This document shows positions 8,750 to 17,473 of a stretch of DNA of 64,000 bases, piece by piece. This DNA comes from G965215055 sp965215055 (GTDB lineage: Bacteria > Pseudomonadota > Gammaproteobacteria > UBA4575), in contig OZ244046.1 in assembly GCA_965215055.1 (NCBI GenBank), positions 682,001-746,000 on the forward strand, given 5' to 3'. Both the position numbers and the translations under genes were made by a program. Each line of letters opens with the position of its first letter. Position 1 is the stretch's first letter. The notes beneath the pieces were generated by a model. The model was given only the letters and a program-made list of their open reading frames with translations. It was not told where the DNA came from and did not search any database.

Positions 8750-9868
8750 ATGGAAATTGAAGTAATACAGAAAACAAAAAAATTGCAAGCATTCTGCGCG
8801 GACGTAGCCAACCAGGATTGGCTGGTCCTGGATACCGAATTCATACGTGAAAAGACATACTACTCGAACCTGTGTCTAATCCAGACCGCAACAGACAAAA
8901 GAATAGCCTGTATTGACGTCCTGTCAATTGATGACCTCTCCGCGCTTGAGAGACTCATTTATTCACGTGCCATAACGAAAGTATTCCATTCAGCAAGTCA
9001 AGACCTTGAAATATTCTTCAACCTCTATGGGAAAATACCCGTCCCCGTCTTCGACACACAGATCGCTGCGAGTGCGCTGGGTTACGGCGAACAAGTCAGC
9101 TATGCGTACCTGGCAAGCGAAATATGTGGAACTACACTCGACAAGTCTTTATCCCGCACAGCATGGGACCGAAGGCCACTGTCTGACAAGGAAATTCAAT
9201 ATGCTACAAACGACGTGAAATATCTTGCTGAAATATACCACCATCTTAAACAGGAGCTTGAACTGAACCAGCGCAGTGGCTGGGTTACAGACGAGTGCCG
9301 GCGTTTAAGCACCATAGACCGATATAAAATCAACCCGGACGAGGCATGGAAATCAATTAAAGGAACTGGAAAGCTGAAACCGCATCAGCTCGGCGTACTT
9401 GAACAACTGTCTGCATGGCGAGAAGAACAGGCAATAAAGGAAAACAAGCCGCGACAATGGATAGTGCGTGACAGATCGCTACGAGCACTGGCGATTGAGC
9501 AACCGTCAAACGTTGCGGCACTCTCAAACATAGAAGGCCTTACCCGCCAACAGCGTACACTATACTCAAATTTTCTCATCAACTGCATAGACAAGGCGCA
9601 ACGAATGCCCAAACGACAGTGGCCCAAGGCAAACCAGGCCATGCCACTGAATCACGGACAAAATAAACTATTGAAACAAGCCATGCAGTTAATTCGCAAT
9701 CGTGCGGAAGAATTGAACGTAGCACCGAACTTTCTGGCAACCCGCGGCATGGTCGAGAAACTGATTCGCGGACAAAAAGCACCTGCCGTCTTGTGCGACT
9801 GGAGGCGAGACATTATTGGTAACGACCTGGTTCAACTGGTGAAAAAAGACTGTAAACTACCGCTATGA
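8750..9868 (+). CDS. rnd: Ribonuclease D
   Basis: DEDDy 3'-5' exoribonuclease acting in tRNA 3'-end maturation. Exo I motif LDTEFIREKTYY (Asp and Glu near residues 27-29), Exo II in KVFHSASQDLEIF, and Exo III YATNDVKYLAEIY with its Tyr and Asp are all present. The C-terminal half holds HRDC-type helical regions (LGVLEQLSAWREEQA; LNVAPNFLATRGMVEKLI). Length about 372 residues, normal. A TTG two codons upstream is an alternative start. It overlaps the ibaG start by four bases. Confidence 0.94.
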   Translation: MEIEVIQKTKKLQAFCADVANQDWLVLDTEFIREKTYYSNLCLIQTATDKRIACIDVLSIDDLSALERLIYSRAITKVFHSASQDLEIFFNLYGKIPVPVFDTQIAASALGYGEQVSYAYLASEICGTTLDKSLSRTAWDRRPLSDKEIQYATNDVKYLAEIYHHLKQELELNQRSGWVTDECRRLSTIDRYKINPDEAWKSIKGTGKLKPHQLGVLEQLSAWREEQAIKENKPRQWIVRDRSLRALAIEQPSNVAALSNIEGLTRQQRTLYSNFLINCIDKAQRMPKRQWPKANQAMPLNHGQNKLLKQAMQLIRNRAEELNVAPNFLATRGMVEKLIRGQKAPAVLCDWRRDIIGNDLVQLVKKDCKLPL

Positions 9869-10110
9869 ACACGAACGACATAAAAAAACTCATTGAAGCC
9901 GAAGTACCCGACTGCAAAGCTACAGTCACGGGTGACGAAGGCAAATATGAAGCCACCGTGATCAGCACCGGTTTTGAAGGCATGAGCATGGTCAAAAAAC
10001 ACCAACTGGTGTATTCAGCAGTGAAGGCACAAATTGCCAGTGGTGAAGTACACGCCTTGAGTATCAAGACGTTTACGCCTGAAGAATGGGACGCGCAAAA
10101 CCTTGAGTGA
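9865..10110 (+). CDS. ibaG: BolA-family protein IbaG
   Basis: 81 residues with the BolA fold: the helix-turn MVKKHQLVYSAVKAQIASGEVHALSIKTFTPEEW carries the conserved His that binds a shared [2Fe-2S] cluster with monothiol glutaredoxins. The short form without the BolA-specific N-terminus, and the TFTPEEW ending, fit IbaG (YrbA). Family members act in iron-sulfur and haem trafficking and acid response. ATGA overlap with rnd upstream and overlap with the next ORF suggest one transcript. Confidence 0.88.
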   Translation: MNTNDIKKLIEAEVPDCKATVTGDEGKYEATVISTGFEGMSMVKKHQLVYSAVKAQIASGEVHALSIKTFTPEEWDAQNLE

Positions 10111-10441
10111 ATACATCAGGACCAATCGCAAACCTGCGATGCGTGCCAAGACCCTGGACGAATACATCGACTGGGTAAAACAGGCCGTCTACGAAGTCGA
10201 AGACTTGCGCGCTTCAATCGAATTTGACGAAGAATTCATGGGTGAGGCACTTGTCTTCCTGGACCCGTTGGAGAGCGAAATCAAAAAACTCTATGCAAAA
10301 CTTGTTGAAGGCCACTATGAATTCTCCAGTAAACCACTAAGATTCATGCCAATCGTAGAACGAAATGATCCAACTCTATTACCATTCAAATTTTTACTCT
10401 TACGTATCAATGAAACACATACCAAGGGCCTGGATGCCTAG
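10103..10441 (+). CDS. Conserved hypothetical protein, acidic, about 112 residues
   Basis: Function not recognised. The protein is soluble, acidic and largely helical by composition (EYIDWVKQAVYEVEDLRASIEFDEEF; LESEIKKLYAKLVEGHYEF), ending in a leucine-rich segment LPFKFLLLRINETHTKGL. The TTG start at 10103 overlaps the ibaG stop; an ATG at 10139 is the alternative. Co-oriented with ibaG and metY and lying between them, it is probably transcribed with ibaG. Confidence 0.65.
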   Translation: MSEYIRTNRKPAMRAKTLDEYIDWVKQAVYEVEDLRASIEFDEEFMGEALVFLDPLESEIKKLYAKLVEGHYEFSSKPLRFMPIVERNDPTLLPFKFLLLRINETHTKGLDA

Positions 10442-10476
10442 CGTGCGCCAGTAACCAAAATCAAAAGGATGAAATC

Positions 10477-11751
10477 ATGAAACTAGAAACGCTCGCCATA
10501 CACAGTGGCTATACACCTGACCCTACAACAAAAGCCGTGGCCGTTCCGATTTACCAGACCACCTCTTACGCATTTGACAACACCCAGCACGGCGCAGACC
10601 TGTTCGACCTGAAAGTTGAAGGCAATATCTACACCCGCATCATGAACCCGACCACTGCGGTACTGGAACAACGCGTGACAGCGATGGAAGGTGGCGTGGG
10701 AGCATTGGGATTATCGTCAGGAATGGCTGCAATTTCATACGCAGTTTTCGCAATTGCCGAACAGGGAGATAACATTGTCTCAGTCGCCACCTTATACGGG
10801 GGCACGTACAACTTCTTTGCGCACACCCTGCCAAAACTGGGAATCGAGGTGCGCTTCGTGGATTACCGCGACATGGGCGCCCTGGACGCGGCCATCGATG
10901 ACAAGACCAAGACCGTTTTCTGTGAGTCACTGGGTAATCCGGCAGGCAACGTTATCGACCTGGAAAAAACAGTCGAAGTCGCGCACAACAAAGGCGTGCC
11001 CGTCATGGTAGACAATACGGTACCGACCCCCTACCTGTGCCGTCCCTTCGAGTTTGGCGCAGACATCTCAATCCATTCGCTAACCAAGTACATGGGTGGA
11101 CATGGAACCTCGATTGGAGGAATCGTGGTGGACTCCGGAAACTTTCCCTGGAGCGAACACAAGGACCGCTTCCCGATGCTCAACGAGCCTGATCCCTCCT
11201 ATCACGGAGTAATCTACACCGAAGCCCTGGGCAAAGCTGCCTATATTGGGCGGGTGCGCGTTGTCCCGCTACGCAACATGGGTTCGGCAATCTCCCCCTT
11301 CAACAGCTTTTTAAGCCTGCAAGGCATCGAAAGCCTGCCAGTGCGCATGGACCGACACTGTGAAAACGCGCTCGCTGTAGCGCATTACCTGGAAGAACAC
11401 CCCGGCGTTACCCGGGTAAACTACGCCGGGCTGAAAGCGCACGAAGACCATCACCTGGCGCAAAAATATTTCAATGGCCGTGCCTCGGGCATTTTGAGTT
11501 TCTGCATCAAGGGCGGCCTTGAAGCAGGCGCGAAATTTATTGACGCACTAAACCTGGTGGTCAGACTGGTAAATATCGGCGATGCCAAATCCCTGGCCTG
11601 TCATCCCGCCACCACGACGCACCGGCAACTGTCCAAAGAAGAACAGGCGACAGCAGGCGTAAGCGACGACCTGATCAGGCTGTCAATAGGCATAGAACAT
11701 ATTGACGATATCCTGGAAGACATTGGGCAAGCTCTTGATAAGGCCAAATAG
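10477..11751 (+). CDS. metY: O-acetylhomoserine sulfhydrylase MetY
   Basis: PLP enzyme of the Cys/Met-metabolism family that makes homocysteine from O-acetylhomoserine and sulfide. 424 residues, the length of the MetY branch (longer than MetB or MetC). Signatures: ETLAIHSGYTPDPTTKAVAVPIYQT at the N-terminus, YTRIMNPTTAVLEQR, GNPAGNVIDLE, and the PLP lysine in SIHSLTKYMGGHGTSIGG. Ribosome site AAGGATG precedes the ATG. A direct sulfhydrylation route to methionine is implied. Confidence 0.94.
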   Translation: MKLETLAIHSGYTPDPTTKAVAVPIYQTTSYAFDNTQHGADLFDLKVEGNIYTRIMNPTTAVLEQRVTAMEGGVGALGLSSGMAAISYAVFAIAEQGDNIVSVATLYGGTYNFFAHTLPKLGIEVRFVDYRDMGALDAAIDDKTKTVFCESLGNPAGNVIDLEKTVEVAHNKGVPVMVDNTVPTPYLCRPFEFGADISIHSLTKYMGGHGTSIGGIVVDSGNFPWSEHKDRFPMLNEPDPSYHGVIYTEALGKAAYIGRVRVVPLRNMGSAISPFNSFLSLQGIESLPVRMDRHCENALAVAHYLEEHPGVTRVNYAGLKAHEDHHLAQKYFNGRASGILSFCIKGGLEAGAKFIDALNLVVRLVNIGDAKSLACHPATTTHRQLSKEEQATAGVSDDLIRLSIGIEHIDDILEDIGQALDKAK

Positions 11752-12048
11752 CAGCCTTGGCACCGGTACGACTTGCTGTAGAGGGTCCTGACCCGTGCCT
11801 TGTCCGGTTCAGTCCTTTTATATTTGTTATTTTATGGTATAAATTATTAGCAACTACACCGGTGGTTTTCGTGCCCCGGTCCGACGCTGGCCACTAATGC
11901 CAGCGTCTTTCTTTACTCTACTGAAAAATTACCTGTTATTTTTCCTTTCATATTCAACTTCGCGCTTATCCTCAAACAAATGATATGAAGCGAAGACCAT
12001 ACCCTTGGCATTGACTTTATTGCGTGATGGTTATAAGGCATAACTTCC
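11752..12048 (+). other. Intergenic region with hairpins; possible small RNA
   Basis: 297 bases between metY and the SpmAB-like gene. A -10-like TATAAA at 11838-11843 is followed by two stem-loops: ACCGG/CCGGT (about 11857-11880) and the strong GACGCTGGC/GCCAGCGTC (11883-11907) with a T-rich tail. This arrangement, a promoter-like box then about 60 structured bases then a terminator, could be a small RNA. No good -35 is present and I recognise no known RNA family. The last 130 bases hold nothing I can name. Confidence 0.3.
11883..11914 (+). terminator. Rho-independent terminator-like hairpin
   Basis: A perfect nine-base stem GACGCTGGC/GCCAGCGTC with a seven-base loop is followed by TTTCTTT. 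It would end transcription from metY or from the possible small RNA just upstream. The U tract is interrupted by one C. Confidence 0.6.
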
Positions 12049-13278
12049 ATGCTTAATTACATCTGGTTCGGTTTTTTCATCGCGGCATTTTGCAGTTGCG
12101 TTTATCACGCCCTGGTGCATGACAATAACGCGATCTTTGCACAGGTCGTCCAGGCGACTTTCGACATGGCGGCATTGAGCGTTGAAATTGCATTGGGACT
12201 CATTGGCGTACTCTGTTTATGGCTGGGGTTTTTTACCATCGCGGAACGCGCCGGTTTTGTGGAGATACTAACCAGGATATTTCGTCCATTGTTCAGGAAG
12301 CTCATGCCGGAAGTGCCCAGTAATCACCCTGCGATTGGTTCCGTCACCATGAACATGGCAGCAAACATGCTTGGTCTTGATAATGCCGCGACTCCCCTGG
12401 GGCTCAAGGCCATGCAGGACCTGCAAGATCTGAATCCTCAAAAAGACGTTGCCAGTAATGCACAAATCCTGTTCCTGGTGTTGAATACTTCCTCGGTAAC
12501 CTTGCTTCCGGTAACCATATTCCTGTTTCGCGCACAGCAAGGGTCTACCGACCCGACAGCAGTCTTCGTGCCGATTTTACTGGCCACCTCCGCATCTACA
12601 CTTGCAGGGCTTTTGCTTGTTGCCTATATCCAGGGTCTGAAGCTGTTTAACAGGACGGTACTTGTCTACCTGCTTGGATTCGGACTTTTAATTGCGCTGC
12701 TGCTGGCGTTTTTGTTCGGTGGAGAGGCAGGCACTATGGCGGCACGCTCCAGTTTACTGGGCAGTCTCTTGTTACTACTTGTAATCGTGGCCTTTCTGAC
12801 ATTGGGTTTCGTGCGCAGGATCAACGTCTACGATGCATTTATTGACGGAGCCAAGCAAGGCTTCGAGGTCGCGGTAAAGATCATTCCATATCTCGTGGCG
12901 ATGCTGGTAGCCATAGGTGTATTACGCGCCAGCCTGGTTTTGGACGAGGTGCTTGCGATCATTGAAAAAACAGTTGCGGCACTTGGTCTCAACACTGAAT
13001 TTGTCGCGGCATTACCTACTGCATTGATGCGCCCGTTTTCTGGAAGTGGTGCGCGTGCGATGTTACTGGAAACCATGAACACCTATGGCGCGGACTCATT
13101 TGCTGCCAATGTTGCAGCCATCGTACAGGGCAGCACCGAGACAACATTTTACGTGCTGGCCATTTATTTCGGCAGCGTGGGAATACAGCGTGTGCGTCAT
13201 GCAATCGGATGCGGGCTATTTGCCGACCTCGTCGGCGTCATAGCGGCAATCATGGTTGGTTACTGGTTTTTTACTTGA
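12049..13278 (+). CDS. SpmA/SpmB-like nucleoside-recognition membrane protein
   Basis: 409 residues with two Gate (nucleoside recognition) domains, each with several membrane helices, as in a fusion of spore maturation proteins SpmA and SpmB. Motifs are NMAANMLGLDNAATPLGLKAMQDLQ in the first half (near residue 102) and ALMRPFSGSGARAMLLETM plus VAAIVQGSTETTFYVLAIYFG in the second. Non-sporulating proteobacteria carry this fused form; its transport role is unproven. Convergent with the GT-C gene. Confidence 0.85.
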   Translation: MLNYIWFGFFIAAFCSCVYHALVHDNNAIFAQVVQATFDMAALSVEIALGLIGVLCLWLGFFTIAERAGFVEILTRIFRPLFRKLMPEVPSNHPAIGSVTMNMAANMLGLDNAATPLGLKAMQDLQDLNPQKDVASNAQILFLVLNTSSVTLLPVTIFLFRAQQGSTDPTAVFVPILLATSASTLAGLLLVAYIQGLKLFNRTVLVYLLGFGLLIALLLAFLFGGEAGTMAARSSLLGSLLLLLVIVAFLTLGFVRRINVYDAFIDGAKQGFEVAVKIIPYLVAMLVAIGVLRASLVLDEVLAIIEKTVAALGLNTEFVAALPTALMRPFSGSGARAMLLETMNTYGADSFAANVAAIVQGSTETTFYVLAIYFGSVGIQRVRHAIGCGLFADLVGVIAAIMVGYWFFT

Positions 13279-13329
13279 TCATCCATAAGCCTGGTTCAAG
13301 ACACACTGGATGGGACACGTAGCTCTTGT

Positions 13330-14925
13330 TCATCTTGTCACCTTGAAGACGATACCGTCTTCCAGTTCCGCCACCAGTTCCAGGTTCGACAATAACCGCA
13401 AATCAGCCTCCCCATAATCATAGCGATGCTGGTTAAACGCTGTGTAGAACCAGACCACATAAGCACCATCCTGGCTCCAGACCCGTTCCAGCCTGGCGTG
13501 AGACGTTGGGAGGCGATGGTAAAAGGCATACTTCCGGATTCTGCCAATATGCAGAGATAAGGGTTGCGGTAAATTGCTGTATACTTTCGTCCCAACGAGG
13601 TTTTCCCGGACATACCGCAGCGTCTCGGAACCGGTCCAGCGCGGCTCGTTGAACCCGAGGTACAGGTCGCCTTGGCTTGCCGCGATAACGGCACGGACAT
13701 TCGGGAAGGCCTGCCCCACCATCCCCAGGGAAAGAACGATCATCACGATGGCGGCCAGCACGCTTCCCTTCTTTCCTGGCATCATCGTTCGAACGACTGG
13801 AAGACTGCCGACATTTCCCAGCAGCCTTCTCTCCCGCTCATGGTGGAGCACCCGGTCCAGTGCGAACACGCCTGCTACCAGAAGTGGAATATAGATTGGA
13901 ACCAGGAGTCTCTCGTCTATGCCTCCTTCCAGATAGATGCCGACCAGGAGCGATATGGACAGGATGAACAGGACGAGGTAGGTCAGCGCGAAGCCCCCGA
14001 ACAGCCAGAAAGGATGCCAGTCTCCTCCCACGCTCCTGCGACAGAGAATATAAATCAACGGCACCAGGGCGATCACGGCAATATTGATCTGCGTCCAATG
14101 CGTCCAACTCTCCAGAATATCGACAATATCCTGTAGCATCATCGACACGGGATAGTCCCCGGGCAGCGGGTGCACAGTGAACTCTCCGATAGCCAAGAAA
14201 TTGCGCAGCAGCCACAGGATCATCGGTACCACCACGATCAGCGAGTAAGCCGTGACGTGTCTCACTCTCTGGGTCATCGAGACCTTCGGCTGGAAAAGCA
14301 GAACCAGTCCTACGAGAGCGGGCACGGCTGCCCCGATGTACCGGGTCTGCCAGGCCAGGGCACTGAATACCGCAGCCCAGACCAGCGTCCGGAGTTTTCC
14401 ATCGGTTAGGAACTTGTCAGTCCAGACCAGGGCCAGGGTCACCAGCAGGATGAACAGGGAATCGGAGAGTACCCATGATGACCAGTATGACAGCGGAACT
14501 GCCAGGGCCGTCGCCAAACAGCCCCACGCCACCAGGAAGCGAGATTCCAGGTGCTGCCGCAGGTATTGTCCCACGACGAAAACAGTCAGTCCGAAGATGA
14601 CGGCGTTGAGGGGACCGGCAACGTCAAGTGGATCAAATATCCCCAGGCTGGCTACCGCCAGCAGCAACGGGTAAAGAGGAGGCCAGTCACTATAAAACCT
14701 GAGAAGGCCTTCCCCGGCCAGCAGACTCCGGGCGGCATGTATGTAATGCGCCGAATCCGTGCCTAGTGCTACTCCGAAGATGACATGCCCCAGCACGAGA
14801 GCGAAGCCCAGTGCAGCGATGGCGATCGTCAACAGGGTGAAGCGGTCGGGGCGACAGTGCACCGGGAATGCCGTCAGCAGGTTTGCCCTGGGTGGCATTA
14901 CGTCGGTTGCACGCCGGCGTTTCAT
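13330..14925 (-). CDS. GT-C superfamily membrane glycosyltransferase (PMT/GT39-like), with homopolymer in its leader
   Basis: About 531 residues with ten or more membrane helices. The first periplasmic loop holds ALGTDSAHYIHAARSLLAGEGL with the acidic residue typical of GT-C enzymes that use polyprenyl-phosphate sugars; WPPLYPLLLA and the later ERLLVPIYIPLLVAG also fit the PMT/ArnT group. It would transfer a sugar to lipid A, a polymer or protein on the periplasmic face; the acceptor is unknown. An in-frame TAG lies just upstream of a possible TTG start at 14946, so I use the ATG at 14925. The gene looks GC-richer than its neighbours, suggesting transfer. A C27 run (coding strand) lies 53 bases before the ATG. 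Confidence 0.75.
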   Translation of the reverse strand: MKRRRATDVMPPRANLLTAFPVHCRPDRFTLLTIAIAALGFALVLGHVIFGVALGTDSAHYIHAARSLLAGEGLLRFYSDWPPLYPLLLAVASLGIFDPLDVAGPLNAVIFGLTVFVVGQYLRQHLESRFLVAWGCLATALAVPLSYWSSWVLSDSLFILLVTLALVWTDKFLTDGKLRTLVWAAVFSALAWQTRYIGAAVPALVGLVLLFQPKVSMTQRVRHVTAYSLIVVVPMILWLLRNFLAIGEFTVHPLPGDYPVSMMLQDIVDILESWTHWTQINIAVIALVPLIYILCRRSVGGDWHPFWLFGGFALTYLVLFILSISLLVGIYLEGGIDERLLVPIYIPLLVAGVFALDRVLHHERERRLLGNVGSLPVVRTMMPGKKGSVLAAIVMIVLSLGMVGQAFPNVRAVIAASQGDLYLGFNEPRWTGSETLRYVRENLVGTKVYSNLPQPLSLHIGRIRKYAFYHRLPTSHARLERVWSQDGAYVVWFYTAFNQHRYDYGEADLRLLSNLELVAELEDGIVFKVTR

Positions 14926-14977
14926 CACAGCGCGGCCACCAACCAACTAGAGGCAGTGCCTTTGATACCTGGGTTTC

Positions 14978-15004
14978 GGGGGGGGGGGGGGGGGGGGGGG
15001 GGGG
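14978..15004. repeat. Homopolymer G27 (C27 on the coding strand of the GT-C gene)
   Basis: 27 consecutive G on the forward strand, between the bactofilin stop and the start of the GT-C gene. On the reverse strand TTGACC (a -35-like hexamer, 15006-15011) directly precedes the tract and TATCAA follows ten bases after it; a TTATAC box lies upstream near 15046-15051. Either the tract alters promoter spacing, or it lies in the transcribed leader. The exact length is not reliable from a single assembly. Confidence 0.9.
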
Positions 15005-15091
15005 AGGTCAAGATGTTAATGAGCCGACAAGCGTACTCGGGAGCTTGTGTATAATTTTTTACCTAAACGCCCGCAGGATTGTACGCCGTTT

Positions 15092-15505
15092 TCAGGATGC
15101 TGCAATCTCTTCGGATTTTTCAGAGGCAACGTCCTCACTGTATTGGTCCGCGGTTTTATTCACGGCCTCCCCATCGTGTATCTGCATGGCACCGCTAACC
15201 ATCGCCCCCTGCGCAATAGAGGCACTGGCACCGCTCACGTTCCCGAATATTTTGGCACTTGCTGTTATTTCGAGCTTGTCCCTGGCGAAGATATCACCCC
15301 TTAACGTACCACCGATGATGGCGTTATCAGTGCGAATGTTACCCTCCCAGACTGCACCGGGAGCCAGTTCTATCAGCCCTTTTATATCGGCGTCTCCCGT
15401 GACTTGACCACCAACTATGATAGAACCGCTGCCCTTAATATCTCCGGTAATTAAAAACTCCTTGCCGAGCACGGTTCCCTTGTTGCGTAATCCTCGCCTG
15501 CCCAT
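15092..15505 (-). CDS. Bactofilin family protein
   Basis: About 137 residues from the ATG at 15505 (the frame is open further upstream, but MGRRGLRNKGTVLGKEFLITGDIKG is the natural beginning). The protein is one long bactofilin beta-helix with repeats such as GSGSIIVGGQVTGDADIKGLIELAPGAVWEGNI, then an acidic C-terminal tail rich in Glu and Ser. Bactofilins self-assemble into membrane-associated filaments that position cell-wall or surface machinery. It lies upstream of the GT-C gene on the same strand. Confidence 0.85.
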   Translation of the reverse strand: MGRRGLRNKGTVLGKEFLITGDIKGSGSIIVGGQVTGDADIKGLIELAPGAVWEGNIRTDNAIIGGTLRGDIFARDKLEITASAKIFGNVSGASASIAQGAMVSGAMQIHDGEAVNKTADQYSEDVASEKSEEIAAS

Positions 15506-15654
15506 GTGCGCCTCCAGACGTCTCCAGTTGAACGTGAAGTATACCAAATCAGCAAAAGCCGCAGAAACCGGCAAAAATGCTATGATTCAAAATCTCTCCT
15601 GAAATAGTCTTGGCATATCGGCCTTTATTCGCGCAAAGTCAGTACAAGCCTTCC

Positions 15655-15909
15655 ATGGACACCATTAGAACTGTTCTCCAGGCAATATACGATTCTCCTC
15701 ATTATGCCTTCGGGTGGATAGTCATCGCATGCCTGGCAGTACTGCCGGCTATCGTAAGTGGAAACCTGGTACAACATTACCTGACCAAGCTCGGCAAAGG
15801 TGAAATCACAATTACCGTCGCCGGCAAACTGCTGCTGCTCAACATTGCGGTATTGACCGCATGTGTCAGCATCATGGCCTATGCGTTTTATCTATATGCG
15901 TTTACCTGA
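15655..15909 (+). CDS. Small membrane protein, two hydrophobic helices
   Basis: 84 residues from the ATG at 15655 (an open frame runs back to 15610, but without a better start). Two strong hydrophobic segments, about residues 18-35 (FGWIVIACLAVLPAIV) and 57-82 (KLLLLNIAVLTACVSIMAYAF), are joined by a polar loop containing YLTKLGKGEITI. I do not recognise a family. It stands alone, between the divergent bactofilin and a convergent gene. Confidence 0.55.
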   Translation: MDTIRTVLQAIYDSPHYAFGWIVIACLAVLPAIVSGNLVQHYLTKLGKGEITITVAGKLLLLNIAVLTACVSIMAYAFYLYAFT

Positions 15910-15915
15910 AAATAA

Positions 15916-17121
15916 CTACACTGCCTTGTGTAGCACCCTGAACACCCTTGCCTGGTCATGCTTTTCCTTAACCAGCCTGGTTTCCTGGATGGAAGAATAG
16001 TGGCTTATTTCAACGTCCTGCTGAATTTTTGAGGCCACGATAGACGAATACATTTGCACTTCACCGAATTCCTGTAACATGCGGTTCAAGCTGCCTGCAT
16101 CAAGCAGTTGTCCGCTTGCCTCCAGGTCTTCGTAAACGATCAGCAATCCCTTCGGCGTCACTTGCCGCCATGCCTTGTGAAGAAAGGATTCTCGATCGGA
16201 TTCATCCAGGTCGGCAAGTACGTTCACCAGGCAAAGCACGTTGGCCGGTTGCTGGAAGGTAACGTCTGCCGTGGCAGAGGCCGTGACAAGATGGCGATCT
16301 TCGGTATGTGGTGCAAAGTAGTTTCTAAAGTTGGACGCGACGTTTTCCTGTCCACAGGAAACGTCGTTGGTTACGCCGCTGGCAACGTTGATATAAGGGC
16401 TTAACAGTAAATCAGTGACCAGCAAACCGTAGTCATCGCTCACGTTATGCAAAGTGACGGGGGTCTTGGCACCAAGAGTCTCTGAAATAATCCGCTCAAC
16501 AACTGCACTACAGGCGTAGTTCCGCCAGACTTTTGCCACCAGGTCGGTATACGTGGATTGAATATCGTTGCCGTTGTGCGTTACCAGCAGGTTTGTCAAT
16601 GCCAGGTTCGAACGCTGCTGGTAAAACCACTCGATGGTACCTGGAATCGGGTCCGGCCATTTACGCCCTACACGCAATGACATCACTCCGTCATTTTCAG
16701 CAGTGACGTTACTAAAGCCGGTCCAGCGCTGCCGGCTCAAAAAAATATTCTCCAGGAAGCTGCGTGACCAATAGCCTTTTTCCTGTGCCTGTCGTTCCGG
16801 ATATACCGGCAAAACAATCGCACCTCCCGGCTTCAACACCTTTAACAACTGTAATAAAAAAGAAGCACCCCAGTTGTTAGCAAACAGTGGAACGCTTACT
16901 CCGATATAGATCCTGTCCAAAAGGTTCGGTAACAGGGGATAGAAGAAATTCGCCACTTGTCCATCGTCCAGGTTAAAACTCAGGTGCGGTGACACGGGCG
17001 TCATGCTGCGGATGTTGTCGTCCGGACGTACCTGGTCGTTTTTGTCACGTTCCCCGGAAAAATAGTAATCCAGGTCTTCCGCAATAAATTCTTCGGCTAG
17101 ATGAAAAGCAACGTGAGACAT
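15916..17121 (-). CDS. Methyltransferase-like protein of unknown function
   Basis: About 401 residues from the ATG at 17121 (MSHVAFHLAEEF; the open frame begins at 17184). Two regions resemble the late strands of class I methyltransferases: FLLQLLKVLKPGGAIVLPVYPE near residue 90 and ESFLHKAWRQVTPKGLLIVYEDLE near 335. A canonical SAM-binding GxGxG loop is not evident in either half, so activity is doubtful. It could be a degenerate duplicated methyltransferase or a fusion. The neighbours are small unknown genes and give no hint. Confidence 0.6.
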   Translation of the reverse strand: MSHVAFHLAEEFIAEDLDYYFSGERDKNDQVRPDDNIRSMTPVSPHLSFNLDDGQVANFFYPLLPNLLDRIYIGVSVPLFANNWGASFLLQLLKVLKPGGAIVLPVYPERQAQEKGYWSRSFLENIFLSRQRWTGFSNVTAENDGVMSLRVGRKWPDPIPGTIEWFYQQRSNLALTNLLVTHNGNDIQSTYTDLVAKVWRNYACSAVVERIISETLGAKTPVTLHNVSDDYGLLVTDLLLSPYINVASGVTNDVSCGQENVASNFRNYFAPHTEDRHLVTASATADVTFQQPANVLCLVNVLADLDESDRESFLHKAWRQVTPKGLLIVYEDLEASGQLLDAGSLNRMLQEFGEVQMYSSIVASKIQQDVEISHYSSIQETRLVKEKHDQARVFRVLHKAV

Positions 17122-17218
17122 ACCTGGTTTCGATAAAAATTTTGTAGCGGGATTCTGTAAGGGAAAGGGCTTTTTGGCAAGCAATGGTGAACCGCGCTTA
17201 CGAACTGCGGTTCAGGTG

Positions 17219-17443
17219 TTACTCGTCGATTTGCTGCCAGCCGCCCAGGTCGGCGGGTGCGGAGTGTTGTTCCAGTTGATCCCAGATGGTATAGCCGCAG
17301 TTTTGCTCATAGACCGCTTTTGCGGCGTCATCCGGTGTATGAAAGGTGCGCGTTGGCATACCGTCCACCCAAAGATCCCACATGCCAAGCGGCTCCTGCT
17401 GAATGATGAATGTCGATACGTCCGTTTCTAATTTATACTTCAT
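17219..17443 (-). CDS. Hypothetical small protein, 74 residues
   Basis: Starts at the ATG at 17443 (MKYKLETDVSTFII); the longer open frame to 17518 would overlap the divergent gene at 17474. Soluble, rich in Trp and Asp (GMWDLWVDGMPTRTFHTPDDAAKAVYEQ), ending in DLGGWQQIDE. No family recognised. It lies upstream of the methyltransferase-like gene on the same strand, with a 97-base gap. Confidence 0.55.
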   Translation of the reverse strand: MKYKLETDVSTFIIQQEPLGMWDLWVDGMPTRTFHTPDDAAKAVYEQNCGYTIWDQLEQHSAPADLGGWQQIDE

Positions 17444-17473
17444 GGGTAAATTATAACTTATCTCAACTCGACA

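Noticed and set aside
14868..15407. Forward open frame of 179 residues running through the G27 tract with a polyglycine stretch
   Set aside because: It lies antisense to the bactofilin and the 5' end of the GT-C gene; the glycines only reflect the G run and the rest has no recognisable protein pattern.
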